A DNA stretch of 36,618 nt from an uncultured Pseudomonadota bacterium (lineage in GTDB: Bacteria > Myxococcota_A > UBA796 > CAJQPC01), in assembly GCA_913060515.1 (NCBI GenBank), contig CAJXRZ010000062.1:1-36618 (forward strand). Direction: 5' to 3'. This document shows, one piece after another, positions 15,568 to 24,206 of this stretch. Both the position numbers and the translations under genes were made by a program. Every line of letters begins with the position of its first letter. Position 1 is the first letter of the stretch. The notes beneath the pieces were generated by a model that worked only from the letters and a program-made list of their open reading frames with translations, was not told where the DNA came from and made no database searches.

Positions 15568-16611
15568 ATGCACGCCTTTGAGTGGTCCCAGGTCGCCGTA
15601 CGGCGGCGCAATGTGCGTATCGACCCCGAGCGGGTGGTCTACGTCATCTCCGATCTGCACCTCGGGGACGGCACCTTTTCGGATACATTCGCCGCAAAAG
15701 ACAAGTACTTGCTCGATTTTCTCAAGAAGGTCGAAGACGAGGACGCGACCCTGGTCGTTGCAGGGGACGCGGTGGACTTCTCTCAGGCTTGGTTTTTCAC
15801 CAAGATCCTGCGGGCCCACGGCAAGGTGCTCGGCGCCTTCTCCGCCCTGGCGGCAAAGGATCGGCTCTTCTACGTCTTGGGCAACCACGACCACGACCTG
15901 CAGTTCTACACGGACATGCTCCGCATCCCGGTGGTACACGGGGTAGAGATTGGCCAAAAGACCCTGATTCTGCACGGCTACGAGTTCGACCCAGTCATCG
16001 GCGTGGACATCGACGGCAGCGAATGGCGCACCAAGATGCACCACCTGGTCGAGCGAATGCTCAAGACCTGGATCCGCCTGCCCCTCCAGCACTTCTACAC
16101 CCGATGGAATCGCCTGAGCTTCTGGTGTTTTCACAAAGCGATCTTCTTCAAGCGCCTTCAGGCCGAGCTCTCGGACAAGCTCTTGGGGGGAGACCGCCTT
16201 GCCGCGGTGGAGGCCGAGATTCGCTACTGGATGTTGGGACAAGTCGGGGATCCCGGCGGGATCTGGAAGCAAGCCCGCCACGCGGTCGAGACCGGCCCCT
16301 ACGAGCTGGTCGTCAGCGGCCACAGTCACCTGCCTGGCATCGTGAACTTGCCCGGCGGTCGGCGCTACGCCAACACCGGCTCCTGGACCTTCCGTTCAGC
16401 CACCGTGCTGCGCATCGAAGGAGAGCTGGTGCAGCTTCGAGACTGGATCTCCGGACGGGAATGGAGCGACGAGCTCTACCAACCGCTGCTGCGCGGTGAC
16501 TTCGACAACCTCACCTTCGATGATTGGTGGGAGCAGAACTACATGGGCTGGCTGCGGTACCGTGTGGCCGAGCCCACCCCCGAATCGGCCCAATCCAGGA
16601 AGGCCAAGTGA
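15568..16611 (+). CDS. LpxH-like calcineurin-family metallophosphoesterase
   Basis: 347 residues from ATG 15568 with a strong AGGAGGGG ribosome-binding site (15558-15564). All metal-binding motifs of calcineurin-like phosphoesterases are present: D29-L-H31 (SDLHLGD), GD67, GN106-H107-D108, H136 and GH252-S-H254. The layout resembles UDP-2,3-diacylglucosamine hydrolases (LpxH/YbbF), which make lipid X in lipid A synthesis, but it is about 100 residues longer, with a basic aromatic insert at about 165-200 that may contact membrane. Assignment as the true LpxH is not secure. It heads an operon with two GTGA overlaps leading to an exported protein and mtnA. Confidence 0.8.
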   Translation: MHAFEWSQVAVRRRNVRIDPERVVYVISDLHLGDGTFSDTFAAKDKYLLDFLKKVEDEDATLVVAGDAVDFSQAWFFTKILRAHGKVLGAFSALAAKDRLFYVLGNHDHDLQFYTDMLRIPVVHGVEIGQKTLILHGYEFDPVIGVDIDGSEWRTKMHHLVERMLKTWIRLPLQHFYTRWNRLSFWCFHKAIFFKRLQAELSDKLLGGDRLAAVEAEIRYWMLGQVGDPGGIWKQARHAVETGPYELVVSGHSHLPGIVNLPGGRRYANTGSWTFRSATVLRIEGELVQLRDWISGREWSDELYQPLLRGDFDNLTFDDWWEQNYMGWLRYRVAEPTPESAQSRKAK

Positions 16612-17437
16612 TCCCTCTTCTCCTGACACTCCTCAGCGCCCAGCCCGCGCCCGCCGATCCGGCTCCCCAGGCCGCGCAGGTCATGGAGCAGCGTCAGGTC
16701 GCCGATCGACAGCTCCTGATCTGCCGAACCCGCGCCGCCGAGGTCAAGGGCTTCCCCGATGAAGAGCTGGGTGTGTGGGACGTGTGCCTCAGAGAGGCGC
16801 AGACCCGGAAGCTCGTCTTGGCGATTCCCTTGATTCAAGGGGAGAGAGCGCTCGTTGAGCTGGCTCAGCGTAGCCCCGGGCTCGAGAAGAGTGACCCAGT
16901 CGCACACGCCCGCGCGGTCCTCGCCATCGAGGCCAGTGGTCCTCAGGTCCAGCTGCCCATCCCCGTCTTGCGCGAGGCTTGGTTGCTCTTGGTCTCCGAC
17001 CCCTACTCACGACAGAACCTCGCCGCCGTGCGTACGGTGACCGTGCGCGTGGACGACCTGCAAGTGGACGATGCCGCCATGGTGGAGGAGCTCGTGCGCC
17101 GCCACATCGGCGACATGGGCTTCAAGGTCGCGCTCCCGGACGAGGCCGCTGCGGCCAACTCCAGCATCCACTTCATGGTCAGCGGCACTCAGAGCGCCTC
17201 CATCCGGCGCACCAGCCGAATGAACTTCCACGAAATCACCCTGAACGTGTCCAGCGGACCGATTCAGTACAGCACCCTAAAGCGCGAAGGCAGCCCCTTG
17301 AGCGCCCAGGGTTTCTCCACACCCACACTACAAGACCAAGCTTTCCGCGAAGCTGCGGAGGCTGCCGCCGAGGGCTTGGCGCACGCCTTCCTTCGCCAAG
17401 TGGTCGGCGAGCTCTTCTCCAAAGGACAGGACCCTCT

Positions 17438-17441
<4 letters not shown>
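16608..17441 (+). CDS. Hypothetical exported protein
   Basis: 277 residues from GTG 16608, which overlaps the upstream TGA (GTGA) and is preceded by AGGAAGG. The N-terminus (MIPLLLTLLSAQPAPADPAP) is a short hydrophobic signal followed by an Ala/Pro-rich stretch, so export to the periplasm is likely. The middle has a LPIPVLREAWLLLVSDPY segment, and the C-terminal half looks like an alpha/beta domain ending in an Ala-rich helix (FREAAEAAAEGLAHAFL). I do not recognise the family. It is translationally coupled on both sides, so it is made in step with the phosphoesterase and MtnA. Confidence 0.7.
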
Positions 17442-18505
<1,064 letters not shown>

Positions 18506-18530
18506 CGGCTGACGAAAACGGCCTTTTGAC

Positions 18531-18559
18531 TTGAGATCACAGCAACGAACTCGTACAGT
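18531..18559 (+). promoter_or_regulatory. Putative sigma-70 promoter for the repeat-lipoprotein array
   Basis: TTGAGA (18531-18536, 5 of 6 to the -35 consensus), a 17-base spacer and TACAGT (18554-18559, 4 of 6 to the -10 consensus) lie 20-48 bases upstream of the first array gene. It would drive all copies, which follow with ATGA overlaps. Confidence 0.45.
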
Positions 18560-18578
18560 GTCTACTGGTGGGTGACAG

Positions 18579-19808
18579 ATGCTGTGGTTGTTGTTGGCTT
18601 GCGCACAATCTGGCCTCGACAGCGGGGAGCCGCATCGGTGTGCGCATGACTGCTCGCTGCCTGCGTGTCAGGAGTATTTGGACTGCATCGAGATCTGCTC
18701 CGACGGCCAAGACAACGATGGGGACGGCGAGACGGACTGCAGCGACCCCGAATGCCAGGGCAGCGCGTCCTGCGTGGAGGACTGCAGCGACGGAATCGAC
18801 AACGACATGGACGGGGTCGCCGACTGCTACGACTACGACTGCAACGCCAGCCCCGGCTGCATCGAAGACTGCAGTGACGGTGTCGACAACGACATGGATG
18901 GGAAGACGGACTGCCAGGACAGAGACTGCCGCGGCCATGCACCTTGTTTGGAGGACTGCAGCGACGGAATCGACAACGATCTGGATGGATTGACCGACTG
19001 CGAGGACAGTGAATGTGCTGGCTTGGCTCCCTGCATCGAAGACTGCAGCGACGCGTTGGACAACGACTTGGATGGGTTCACCGACTGCCAGGACAGCGAC
19101 TGCGCAGGCGTGGTGGCGCCTTGCATTGAAGAGTGCAGCGATGGCAAAGACAACGACGCCGACGGATTGGTGGACTGCGAGGATGCCAACTGCCAACTGG
19201 AGTGCACCGAGCTGGACTGCACGAACGGCCTGGATGACAACGGCAACGGCCAAGTCGACTGTGAAGACGCCGGGTGCTGGGGACTTGCAGGCTGCGAGCC
19301 GACCTTTGGAATTCAGCTCCTTCGTGGGAGCGCCCAGACGAAGCACTTCACTTCTTCAACCAGCTACTCCGACTCGGCCCTGGCTCTACACAACGAGTGG
19401 TCTCGACTCACAATCTGGCAACCCAAGGGAACCGCGACCATCGGCCTGGATGAGTCCAACGTGCAATGCAACTGGCACGCAGGCCATCTGAGCCTGGCCA
19501 ACAACGTCCAGAGGGTGCAACCAGCCTCTTCTTCCAGTTTCACATCATTCCAAAACATCCTGGCCATTGGTACATTCGAGAGCAGCGGCGCATGCGCGCC
19601 CTATCTGAAGGGCCAGGTGTCCTTCAATAGTCATGACCGGTCGTCGGGTGGCCTGGCTCACAGCGTGGTTCTCGGCCCCCCGGCCTATCTAGACGGGACA
19701 CGTTGGGCCGATGGCGTGCTCACCTCTTCCTACTTTGGAACCTACAGCTCCATCCACAGTTTCCAGATCGACCCCCTGCTCACCGAACCCTGGATCTTCG
19801 GCCCATGA
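18579..19808 (+). CDS. Array copy 1: Asp/Cys 29-residue-repeat lipoprotein (full length)
   Basis: 409 residues. MLWLLLAC is a seven-residue signal before lipobox Cys8; a TGA two codons upstream of the ATG fixes the start. After LDSGEP and a CxxxC segment come seven repeats (36-238) of about 29 residues with pattern CxEDCSDGxDNDxDGxxDCxDxDC. Each holds an acidic DNDxDG loop like calcium-binding DxDxDG sites and four conserved Cys that could form disulfides. The family is MopE-like, as in other Myxococcota surface proteins. The C-terminal domain (240-409) is beta-rich, with AYLDGTRWADG, and ends [13 protein letters not shown]. It is probably a surface, calcium-stiffened stalk carrying a C-terminal domain. 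It is the complete member of a tandem paralogue array. Confidence 0.85.
   Translation: MLWLLLACAQSGLDSGEPHRCAHDCSLPACQEYLDCIEICSDGQDNDGDGETDCSDPECQGSASCVEDCSDGIDNDMDGVADCYDYDCNASPGCIEDCSDGVDNDMDGKTDCQDRDCRGHAPCLEDCSDGIDNDLDGLTDCEDSECAGLAPCIEDCSDALDNDLDGFTDCQDSDCAGVVAPCIEECSDGKDNDADGLVDCEDANCQLECTELDCTNGLDDNGNGQVDCEDAGCWGLAGCEPTFGIQLLRGSAQTKHFTSSTSYSDSALALHNEWSRLTIWQPKGTATIGLDESNVQCNWHAGHLSLANNVQRVQPASSSSFTSFQNILAIGTFESSGACAPYLKGQVSFNSHDRSSGGLAHSVVLGPPAYLDGTRWADGVLTSSYFGTYSSIHSFQIDPLLTEPWIFGP
18684..19292 (+). repeat. Seven in-gene 87-bp (29-residue) repeats
   Basis: Seven consecutive units of 27-30 codons encode the CxEDCSDGxDNDxDG motif in array copy 1. Units 2-5 are most alike at DNA level (GACTGCAGCGACG and GACAACGA blocks recur). 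Units 6 and 7 are the most diverged; unit 7 has DDNGNG in place of DNDxDG. Confidence 0.85.
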
Positions 19809-20347
19809 TGCTGCTCCTCCTGTATCTGGCCTGCTCAGGGCAGACCGATACTGGCAAACCTGACCTCGACAGCGGGGCGCCGGCTACCTGTGAAGAGGAC
19901 TGCTCTCTGCTAGGGTGTGAGGACGATCCCGCCTGCGCCGAGGACTGCTTCGATGGCTTAGACAACGACCTGGACGGACAAACGGACTGCGAGGATTCCG
20001 ACTGCGAGGCCAGTCCATCCTGCGTAGAGGACTGCGATGACGGGGTGGACAACGATCTGGACGGTCTGGTGGACTGCTGGGACTCGGACTGTTCTGGCTT
20101 GGTCGAGCCTTGCATCGAGATCTGTGGGGACGGACTGGACAATGACGCCTTCAGCACCATGGACCGCAAGAGCTACACCCATGAAGTGGGCCTCTCACCT
20201 GAGCTGAGCATTGCGCCGGGTAGGGTCCGGCTCGGTGAAGACCTGTGGATAGCAGGAACGCCCAGGCCACCAAAGAGCTCGACCAGCACCTACTTCAGCT
20301 TCCAGATCGATCCCCTTCTCACCGAACCCTGGGTCTTCAGCCCATGA
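19805..20347 (+). CDS. Array copy 2: shortened repeat lipoprotein
   Basis: 180 residues from ATG 19805, which overlaps the TGA of copy 1 (ATGA). [10 protein letters not shown] is another ultra-short lipoprotein signal (Cys10), followed by LDSGAPATC and a CEEDC segment as in copy 3. It has two full repeats ([12 protein letters not shown]..., [12 protein letters not shown]...) and a third that breaks off after GDGLDND. The sequence then jumps to a shortened C-terminal domain with the same ending, [15 protein letters not shown]. Compared with copy 1, it has lost about four repeats and most of the C-terminal domain by in-frame internal deletion. It may still be functional, as both ends are intact. 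Confidence 0.75.
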   Translation: MMLLLLYLACSGQTDTGKPDLDSGAPATCEEDCSLLGCEDDPACAEDCFDGLDNDLDGQTDCEDSDCEASPSCVEDCDDGVDNDLDGLVDCWDSDCSGLVEPCIEICGDGLDNDAFSTMDRKSYTHEVGLSPELSIAPGRVRLGEDLWIAGTPRPPKSSTSTYFSFQIDPLLTEPWVFSP

Positions 20348-20376
20348 CGCTGCTCCTCCTTCTGCTCGCCTGCACC
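20299..20376 (+). repeat. 78-bp junction direct repeat, copy A
   Basis: This spans the 3' end of array copy 2 and the 5' end of copy 3. It differs from 20885-20962 at only two of 78 positions; a more diverged version lies at 19760-19837. Recombination between A and B would remove exactly one gene and keep the ATGA junction intact. Confidence 0.9.
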
Positions 20377-21006
20377 AAAGAGCAGGAACAACCTGACCTC
20401 GACAGCGGGGAGATGCCCGTCTCCTGTGAAGAGGACTGCAGCCAGTGGGGGTGTGAGACGGATCCTGCCTGCATCGAGCGCTGCTTCGATGGCCTGGACA
20501 ACGATGGGGACGGTCAGATTGACTGCGCCGATCCCGACTGTCGCTGGCAGCCGATCTGTTTCGAGGACTGCAGCGACGCGGTGGACAACGACGTGGACGG
20601 ACAAGTGGACTGCTTAGATCCCGACGTCCAGCAACGCGTACAGTCGGGCTCCAGCCCCAGCTACTTTTACAACCGGAACGGGCTGCTCTTACGCGCCTTC
20701 CAAAGCACCGGCGCGTGCAATTCCTGGCTGACGGGCGACGCCGTGAATTTTGGAAGCGAAGTTCCTTCTTCACAGGAACTGGTTCACAGCGTGATGATTG
20801 ACAAGTGGGGCTACCTGGACGGCGCGCGCTGGGCTGCGGGCTCCATCTCGTCTACTTCCTCTGGAAGCTCCACACCTTCTACAACTTCCAGATCGATCCC
20901 CTGCTCACCGAACCCTGGGTCTTCAGCCCATGATGCTGCTCCTCCTTCTGCTCGCCTGCACCTTAGGCAACCGCACGACACACATCGAAGTCCAGGGCCA
21001 CGTTGA
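20344..21006 (+). CDS. Array copy 3: shortened, probably frameshifted repeat lipoprotein
   Basis: The ATG at 20344 overlaps the TGA of copy 2 (ATGA). [10 protein letters not shown] is the signal (Cys10), followed by LDSGEM, CEEDC, two repeats and a third broken after DPD. The C-terminal part aligns with copy 1 ([17 protein letters not shown]). After about 20840 the open frame turns into a Ser/Thr/Pro run ending at 21006, overlapping the sulfotransferase gene by 44 bases. The family ending [13 protein letters not shown] is intact in another frame, stopping at TGA 20931-20933. Over the aligned stretch copy 3 has one base fewer than copy 1, so a single-base deletion (real or an assembly error) explains it; the ancestral gene was 20344-20933. 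Confidence 0.65.
   Translation: MTLLLLLLACTKEQEQPDLDSGEMPVSCEEDCSQWGCETDPACIERCFDGLDNDGDGQIDCADPDCRWQPICFEDCSDAVDNDVDGQVDCLDPDVQQRVQSGSSPSYFYNRNGLLLRAFQSTGACNSWLTGDAVNFGSEVPSSQELVHSVMIDKWGYLDGARWAAGSISSTSSGSSTPSTTSRSIPCSPNPGSSAHDAAPPSARLHLRQPHDTHRSPGPR
20885..20962 (+). repeat. 78-bp junction direct repeat, copy B
   Basis: Matches 20299-20376 with two mismatches and ends precisely where similarity to the array stops, one base before the sulfotransferase stop codon (20963-20965). Confidence 0.9.
20930..20962 (+). pseudogene. Array copy 4 remnant: start codon and signal peptide only
   Basis: ATG 20930 overlaps the ancestral TGA of copy 3 and begins [11 protein letters not shown], nearly identical to the starts of copies 2 and 3. 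After 33 bases the array sequence ends and the frame reads antisense through the sulfotransferase gene to a stop at 21146-21148. This is best read as the 5' stub of a fourth copy, left at the array boundary. Confidence 0.7.
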
Positions 21007-21694
21007 AGCGCTCCTGCTCCAGCTCACCGGTGGCCCCATCAAAGTCGTAGCCGAGCTGACGGAGCTCAAGCCGGCACTTCAGCGCGACAAGCTCCCGAAG
21101 CGCATCGGTGTACCAGCTGCGGTGGTCTCTCTCCGCGCTGCGTCGTGAGGGACGGAAGCGGCCGCTGACCAGGGGTTCAACGCCCATCGGCGCGCAGAGC
21201 TGCTCGAGCTGCTCATCCAGGGACTCAAAGCGCAGCAGCCGATCGACCGCGCACGCCCCATCATCCCCAACCAGCTGGAAGAAGAGGTGCTGCTGCTGGA
21301 GCGGGACCACCCACTCAAAGCCCGGGTCGCAGTAGGAGCGGATGAAGCGGTCGAAGCTGTCCATGGTCTGTGTGGTGATGCTGGGCTGGTAGGGCCAGCC
21401 CGCGCTGTACATGCTGACCAGCAGGTCGTAGGGATTGCGAACGATGCTGAAGCTACGCGAGGCATGGAATTCGGGGTCCATCGTGCAGGACTCCCCGAAG
21501 TAGCGGACGCTCGAGGCGGGGTGGCTGTGGCAGACATTGTGCCCACCGTAGTAGAGCTTTCCAGTCGGTTTACCTCGGTAAAGCTTGCCTTTTGGAAGGT
21601 GCCTAAAGTTCACCAGCTCATGATTCAGCGCCCGAACAACCAGGTAGCGACCGGCTGTCTTGGGAACATGTACAAAGTAGAGCGTCTGCGGCAC
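20963..21694 (-). CDS. PAPS-dependent sulfotransferase family protein
   Basis: 243 residues from GTG 21694, with a strong AGGAGGGG site 6 bases upstream (21701-21708). The 5'-phosphosulfate loop is [12 protein letters not shown] (PKTGGT-like) near the N-terminus and the 3'-phosphate motif is [15 protein letters not shown], as in Golgi-type/Sulfotransfer_2 enzymes that move sulfate from PAPS to carbohydrate. HNVCHSHP resembles the substrate region of such enzymes. There is no signal peptide, so it should act in the cytoplasm on a small molecule or lipid-linked sugar. Its 3' end abuts the truncated fourth array copy, which marks a recombination boundary. Confidence 0.8.
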   Translation of the reverse strand: MPQTLYFVHVPKTAGRYLVVRALNHELVNFRHLPKGKLYRGKPTGKLYYGGHNVCHSHPASSVRYFGESCTMDPEFHASRSFSIVRNPYDLLVSMYSAGWPYQPSITTQTMDSFDRFIRSYCDPGFEWVVPLQQQHLFFQLVGDDGACAVDRLLRFESLDEQLEQLCAPMGVEPLVSGRFRPSRRSAERDHRSWYTDALRELVALKCRLELRQLGYDFDGATGELEQERFNVALDFDVCRAVA

Positions 21695-21768
21695 GGGAAA
21701 CCCCTCCTATACGAGAGTTCGGCCGCAAGGCCCCCAGGTTGAGCCTGAAAGCCCAAGGAGATCCACAA

Positions 21769-22284
21769 CTAGCGTACGACCAACGCCACCTTGTCCCGCA
21801 GGTTGATGGCCATCGGCCGCTTGAAGACGGCGGTGACGGTCCACTCCGGCTCCCCACGCACTGGGGTCTGAAGAGCGTCCAGCACCTGCGCGATCTCGCC
21901 GACCGTGCTGTCTCCAAAGTCTGGCTGGGTCCGAAGCTGCGCAGGCAGCGGTAGGGAGAAATCAAAGCCCTCGCCGTCCCTAAAGCTGCGCGGTCCCTCC
22001 AGCCGCAGCTCATGAGACCAGAGGGTGGAGTTGCTGTGGGAGAGCCCTGGAGAGGTGCGCGTGCTGCGGCGGCCTCCGGAGACGGTGCTCACACGGTTCA
22101 TCTTCGTGCGCAGCACACGTTGGGTGGCTTTGATTTGGATGACCAGCTCTCTGCCCTCGGTCGGCTCGACCAGCTCAAGGCGTACGCGGCCACGAAGGGT
22201 CCCGCCCAACGGCAACGCGCTGTCCATCAGCTGAAGGTGCAGGTGGCCTTGGCCAATGCCCGTGGTGCGTCGAAACCAGTCCAT
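21769..22284 (-). CDS. Putative arrestin-fold (Spo0M-like) protein
   Basis: 171 residues from ATG 22284, preceded by AGGAGA; the frame is open further upstream but without support. No signal peptide. It starts MDWFRRTTGIGQG and has LPLGGTLRGRVRLELVEPTEGRELVIQIKAT, the strand-turn-strand pattern of arrestin-like sandwich proteins such as Spo0M, with a second half ending INLRDKVALVVR. Family assignment is by pattern only and is weak; no function can be stated. It lies 74 bases upstream of the sulfotransferase on the same strand and is divergent from the DUF1643 gene across 65 bases. Confidence 0.55.
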   Translation of the reverse strand: MDWFRRTTGIGQGHLHLQLMDSALPLGGTLRGRVRLELVEPTEGRELVIQIKATQRVLRTKMNRVSTVSGGRRSTRTSPGLSHSNSTLWSHELRLEGPRSFRDGEGFDFSLPLPAQLRTQPDFGDSTVGEIAQVLDALQTPVRGEPEWTVTAVFKRPMAINLRDKVALVVR

Positions 22285-22349
22285 GCTGTCTCCTGTGCGA
22301 AAGGAACGCTGCCAGTGCTGGAGACTTTCACCCGTGCCAGAGTCTTGCA

Positions 22350-22853
22350 ATGAAGCGTCGCGCAACCCTCTCCCCATGCGGCTTGTACCGCACCCGCCTG
22401 GTCCGACAATGGGATCCCGCCGGCACCCGCGTGTGTTTCATCGGGCTGAACCCCAGCACGGCAGACGGCACCCAGGACGACCCCACGCTGCGTCGCTGCA
22501 TCGGCTTCGCCAAGGAGTGGGGCCACGGCTCCTTGGTGCTGCTCAACCTCTTCGCGCGCAGAACCCCCTCCCCCGCGGCGCTGTGGAAGATGGCGGCCGC
22601 CGGCGAGGACATTGTGGGCCCGCCGGAAGGCCAACACACCACAGCCCTGATCCAAGAAGCCGCCCAAGCCCAGCAGGTGGTGGCCTGTTGGGGGGCGGCA
22701 AAGGCAGCCAGACCTCGTGGGCGGGAGATCTTGCTGCTCTTGGAGCGGGCCGAGGTGTCAGTGCACGCGATTCAGCGCACGAAGGGGGGCGATCCATCCC
22801 ACCCCCTCTACCTTAAGAAAGGGTTGATTCCCCTTCCCTATTCGCCCGAATAG
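22350..22853 (+). CDS. DUF1643 family protein
   Basis: 167 residues. The conserved DUF1643 pattern is clear: FIGLNPSTADGTQDDPTLRRCIGFAKEW (split here only by family gaps), NLFARR..SP..L, VACWGA and GGDPSHPLYL. These are small cytoplasmic proteins of unknown function found widely in bacteria and phages. The fold may be related to uracil-DNA glycosylase-like or nucleotide-binding proteins, which is inference. It stands alone, ending 9 bases from the convergent FG-GAP gene, with no terminator between them. Confidence 0.85.
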   Translation: MKRRATLSPCGLYRTRLVRQWDPAGTRVCFIGLNPSTADGTQDDPTLRRCIGFAKEWGHGSLVLLNLFARRTPSPAALWKMAAAGEDIVGPPEGQHTTALIQEAAQAQQVVACWGAAKAARPRGREILLLLERAEVSVHAIQRTKGGDPSHPLYLKKGLIPLPYSPE

Positions 22854-22862
22854 GACGCGCGC

Positions 22863-24206
22863 TTAGAGCGACCCGGTGGTGATGTTCCAGGTGATAATGT
22901 CCTGCTCCAAGCGGCCCAAGAGCTGCTTGTCGAAGGTGCCACGCTCTGCGTTCCAGATGTAGCGCTTCAGCTCACGCTGGGTGTCCGCGGCCACGTAGAG
23001 CTCGGGGATGCCGTCGCCGTCCAAGTCGGCTGCGTAGGTGCTGTGCTCAAAGCCACCGGAGCTCTGGTCAAAGCGGTTGGTGGTCCACTCGGGGCTCTCG
23101 GAGTCCTCGGCCGGGGGCTCCAGCAAGAAGAGTCCGGAGCTCATGGCCGCAGCGACCAGCTCGACCTGGCCGTCGCCGTCAAAGTCACCGGGCACCAAGA
23201 AGCGCGTCTGGCGGTCCTCGATGCTGGCGATGTCGGTGGCGGTGAAGGTCTTGGCGGCCGCGTCATAGACGTACTGGCGCACGGTGACAGGGGTGACGAC
23301 CTTGCGCTTGTCGTTGGGGTCGATCTCGGCTTCCAGCACGCTGAAGAGCTCGGTCACGCCGTCGCCGTCCAGGTCCACGGCCAAGATCTCCTTGGCGTGG
23401 GTGCCGTGCTGCTCCTCGACCCAGGTCTTGTCCCAGCTCTTGCCGTTCCACTTGTACATGACCACGCCGCCAGCCTGGCTCTTGCCAGCTTGGTTGCGGT
23501 CGGAAGGGGTCGCGAAGAACTCCAGCTGGCCGTCGCCGTCCACGTCGCCGACTTCGATCTCGTGCACGAAGGTGTCGGCCTTCTGGTCCATCTCGGTCAC
23601 CTTGTGGGTGCCCCCCTCGCCCAAGCCGGGCTCGATGACGGCCACAACGCCGGAGTCATGGGTCGCCAAGATGTAGTCGTCGGCGCCATCACCGTTCACG
23701 TCGGCGATCTCCAGGTCACGCAGGCGCTGGAACTTTCCACCCCAGTCCTTGGACCAGAGGGTCTCATTGCTCCACTTGCCGTCGGCGTGGGTCCACTTCT
23801 TCAGGTTGGCGCCTTCCGCGCCGATGGTCAGCAGGCTGCCGTCGTCGAGCTGAATGGCCTTGTGGAAGACGTTGGAGTCGCCGTCTTCCAGGCGGGTGAG
23901 CTTCCAGCCATCGCCGGTGTCGCGCCAGATGTCCAAGCGGGCAGGGCCGGGCTTGGGCTTGCCGTCGGCGTCCTTGACGAACACAGACTGGGTCAGCATC
24001 AGGGAGGGATAGGGTCCGCCCACCAGAGCCTCTTGAACCGGCTCAGGAGCCTTGAATTCACCTGCAGGAGCCTTGCCGTCGGCTTTTGCGCCCTTGTTTG
24101 GCTTGTCAGCGCCATCCTTGGCCTCTCCGCCGCTACAGGCCACCAGGGCCGCCAGGGCGAGGGTGATGATTCCGACGACGGGAACAGCGATCTTCAGCTT
24201 GGTCAT
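22863..24206 (-). CDS. FG-GAP/VCBS beta-propeller lipoprotein
   Basis: 447 residues from ATG 24206, preceded by GGAGAAG. A conventional signal (MTKLKIAV...LALAALVAC) ends in a lipobox, followed by a Lys/Gly/Ala-rich linker. The body has at least five FG-GAP/VCBS calcium loops with pattern D-x-DGDG-x-x-E/D: DVNGDGADDY, DVDGDGQLEF, DLDGDGVTEL, DFDGDGQVEL and DLDGDGIPEL, which build an integrin-like beta-propeller. It is an outer-membrane or periplasmic surface protein of unknown ligand. Its ATG overlaps the TGA of the beta-helix gene (ATGA), placing it last in an operon headed by the large kinase. Confidence 0.88.
   Translation of the reverse strand: MTKLKIAVPVVGIITLALAALVACSGGEAKDGADKPNKGAKADGKAPAGEFKAPEPVQEALVGGPYPSLMLTQSVFVKDADGKPKPGPARLDIWRDTGDGWKLTRLEDGDSNVFHKAIQLDDGSLLTIGAEGANLKKWTHADGKWSNETLWSKDWGGKFQRLRDLEIADVNGDGADDYILATHDSGVVAVIEPGLGEGGTHKVTEMDQKADTFVHEIEVGDVDGDGQLEFFATPSDRNQAGKSQAGGVVMYKWNGKSWDKTWVEEQHGTHAKEILAVDLDGDGVTELFSVLEAEIDPNDKRKVVTPVTVRQYVYDAAAKTFTATDIASIEDRQTRFLVPGDFDGDGQVELVAAAMSSGLFLLEPPAEDSESPEWTTNRFDQSSGGFEHSTYAADLDGDGIPELYVAADTQRELKRYIWNAERGTFDKQLLGRLEQDIITWNITTGSL

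Noticed and set aside
15538-16329. Open extension upstream of EngB on the minus strand
   Set aside because: It is the shadow of the phosphoesterase gene; EngB has its normal length from ATG 15537.
18506-18530. Possible terminator after mtnA (GGC...GGCC followed by TTTT)
   Set aside because: The stem is too short and mismatched to call.
18684-19292. Regular repeats considered as a CRISPR array
   Set aside because: The repeats are in frame, 87 bases long without unique spacers, and encode the Cys/Asp motif.
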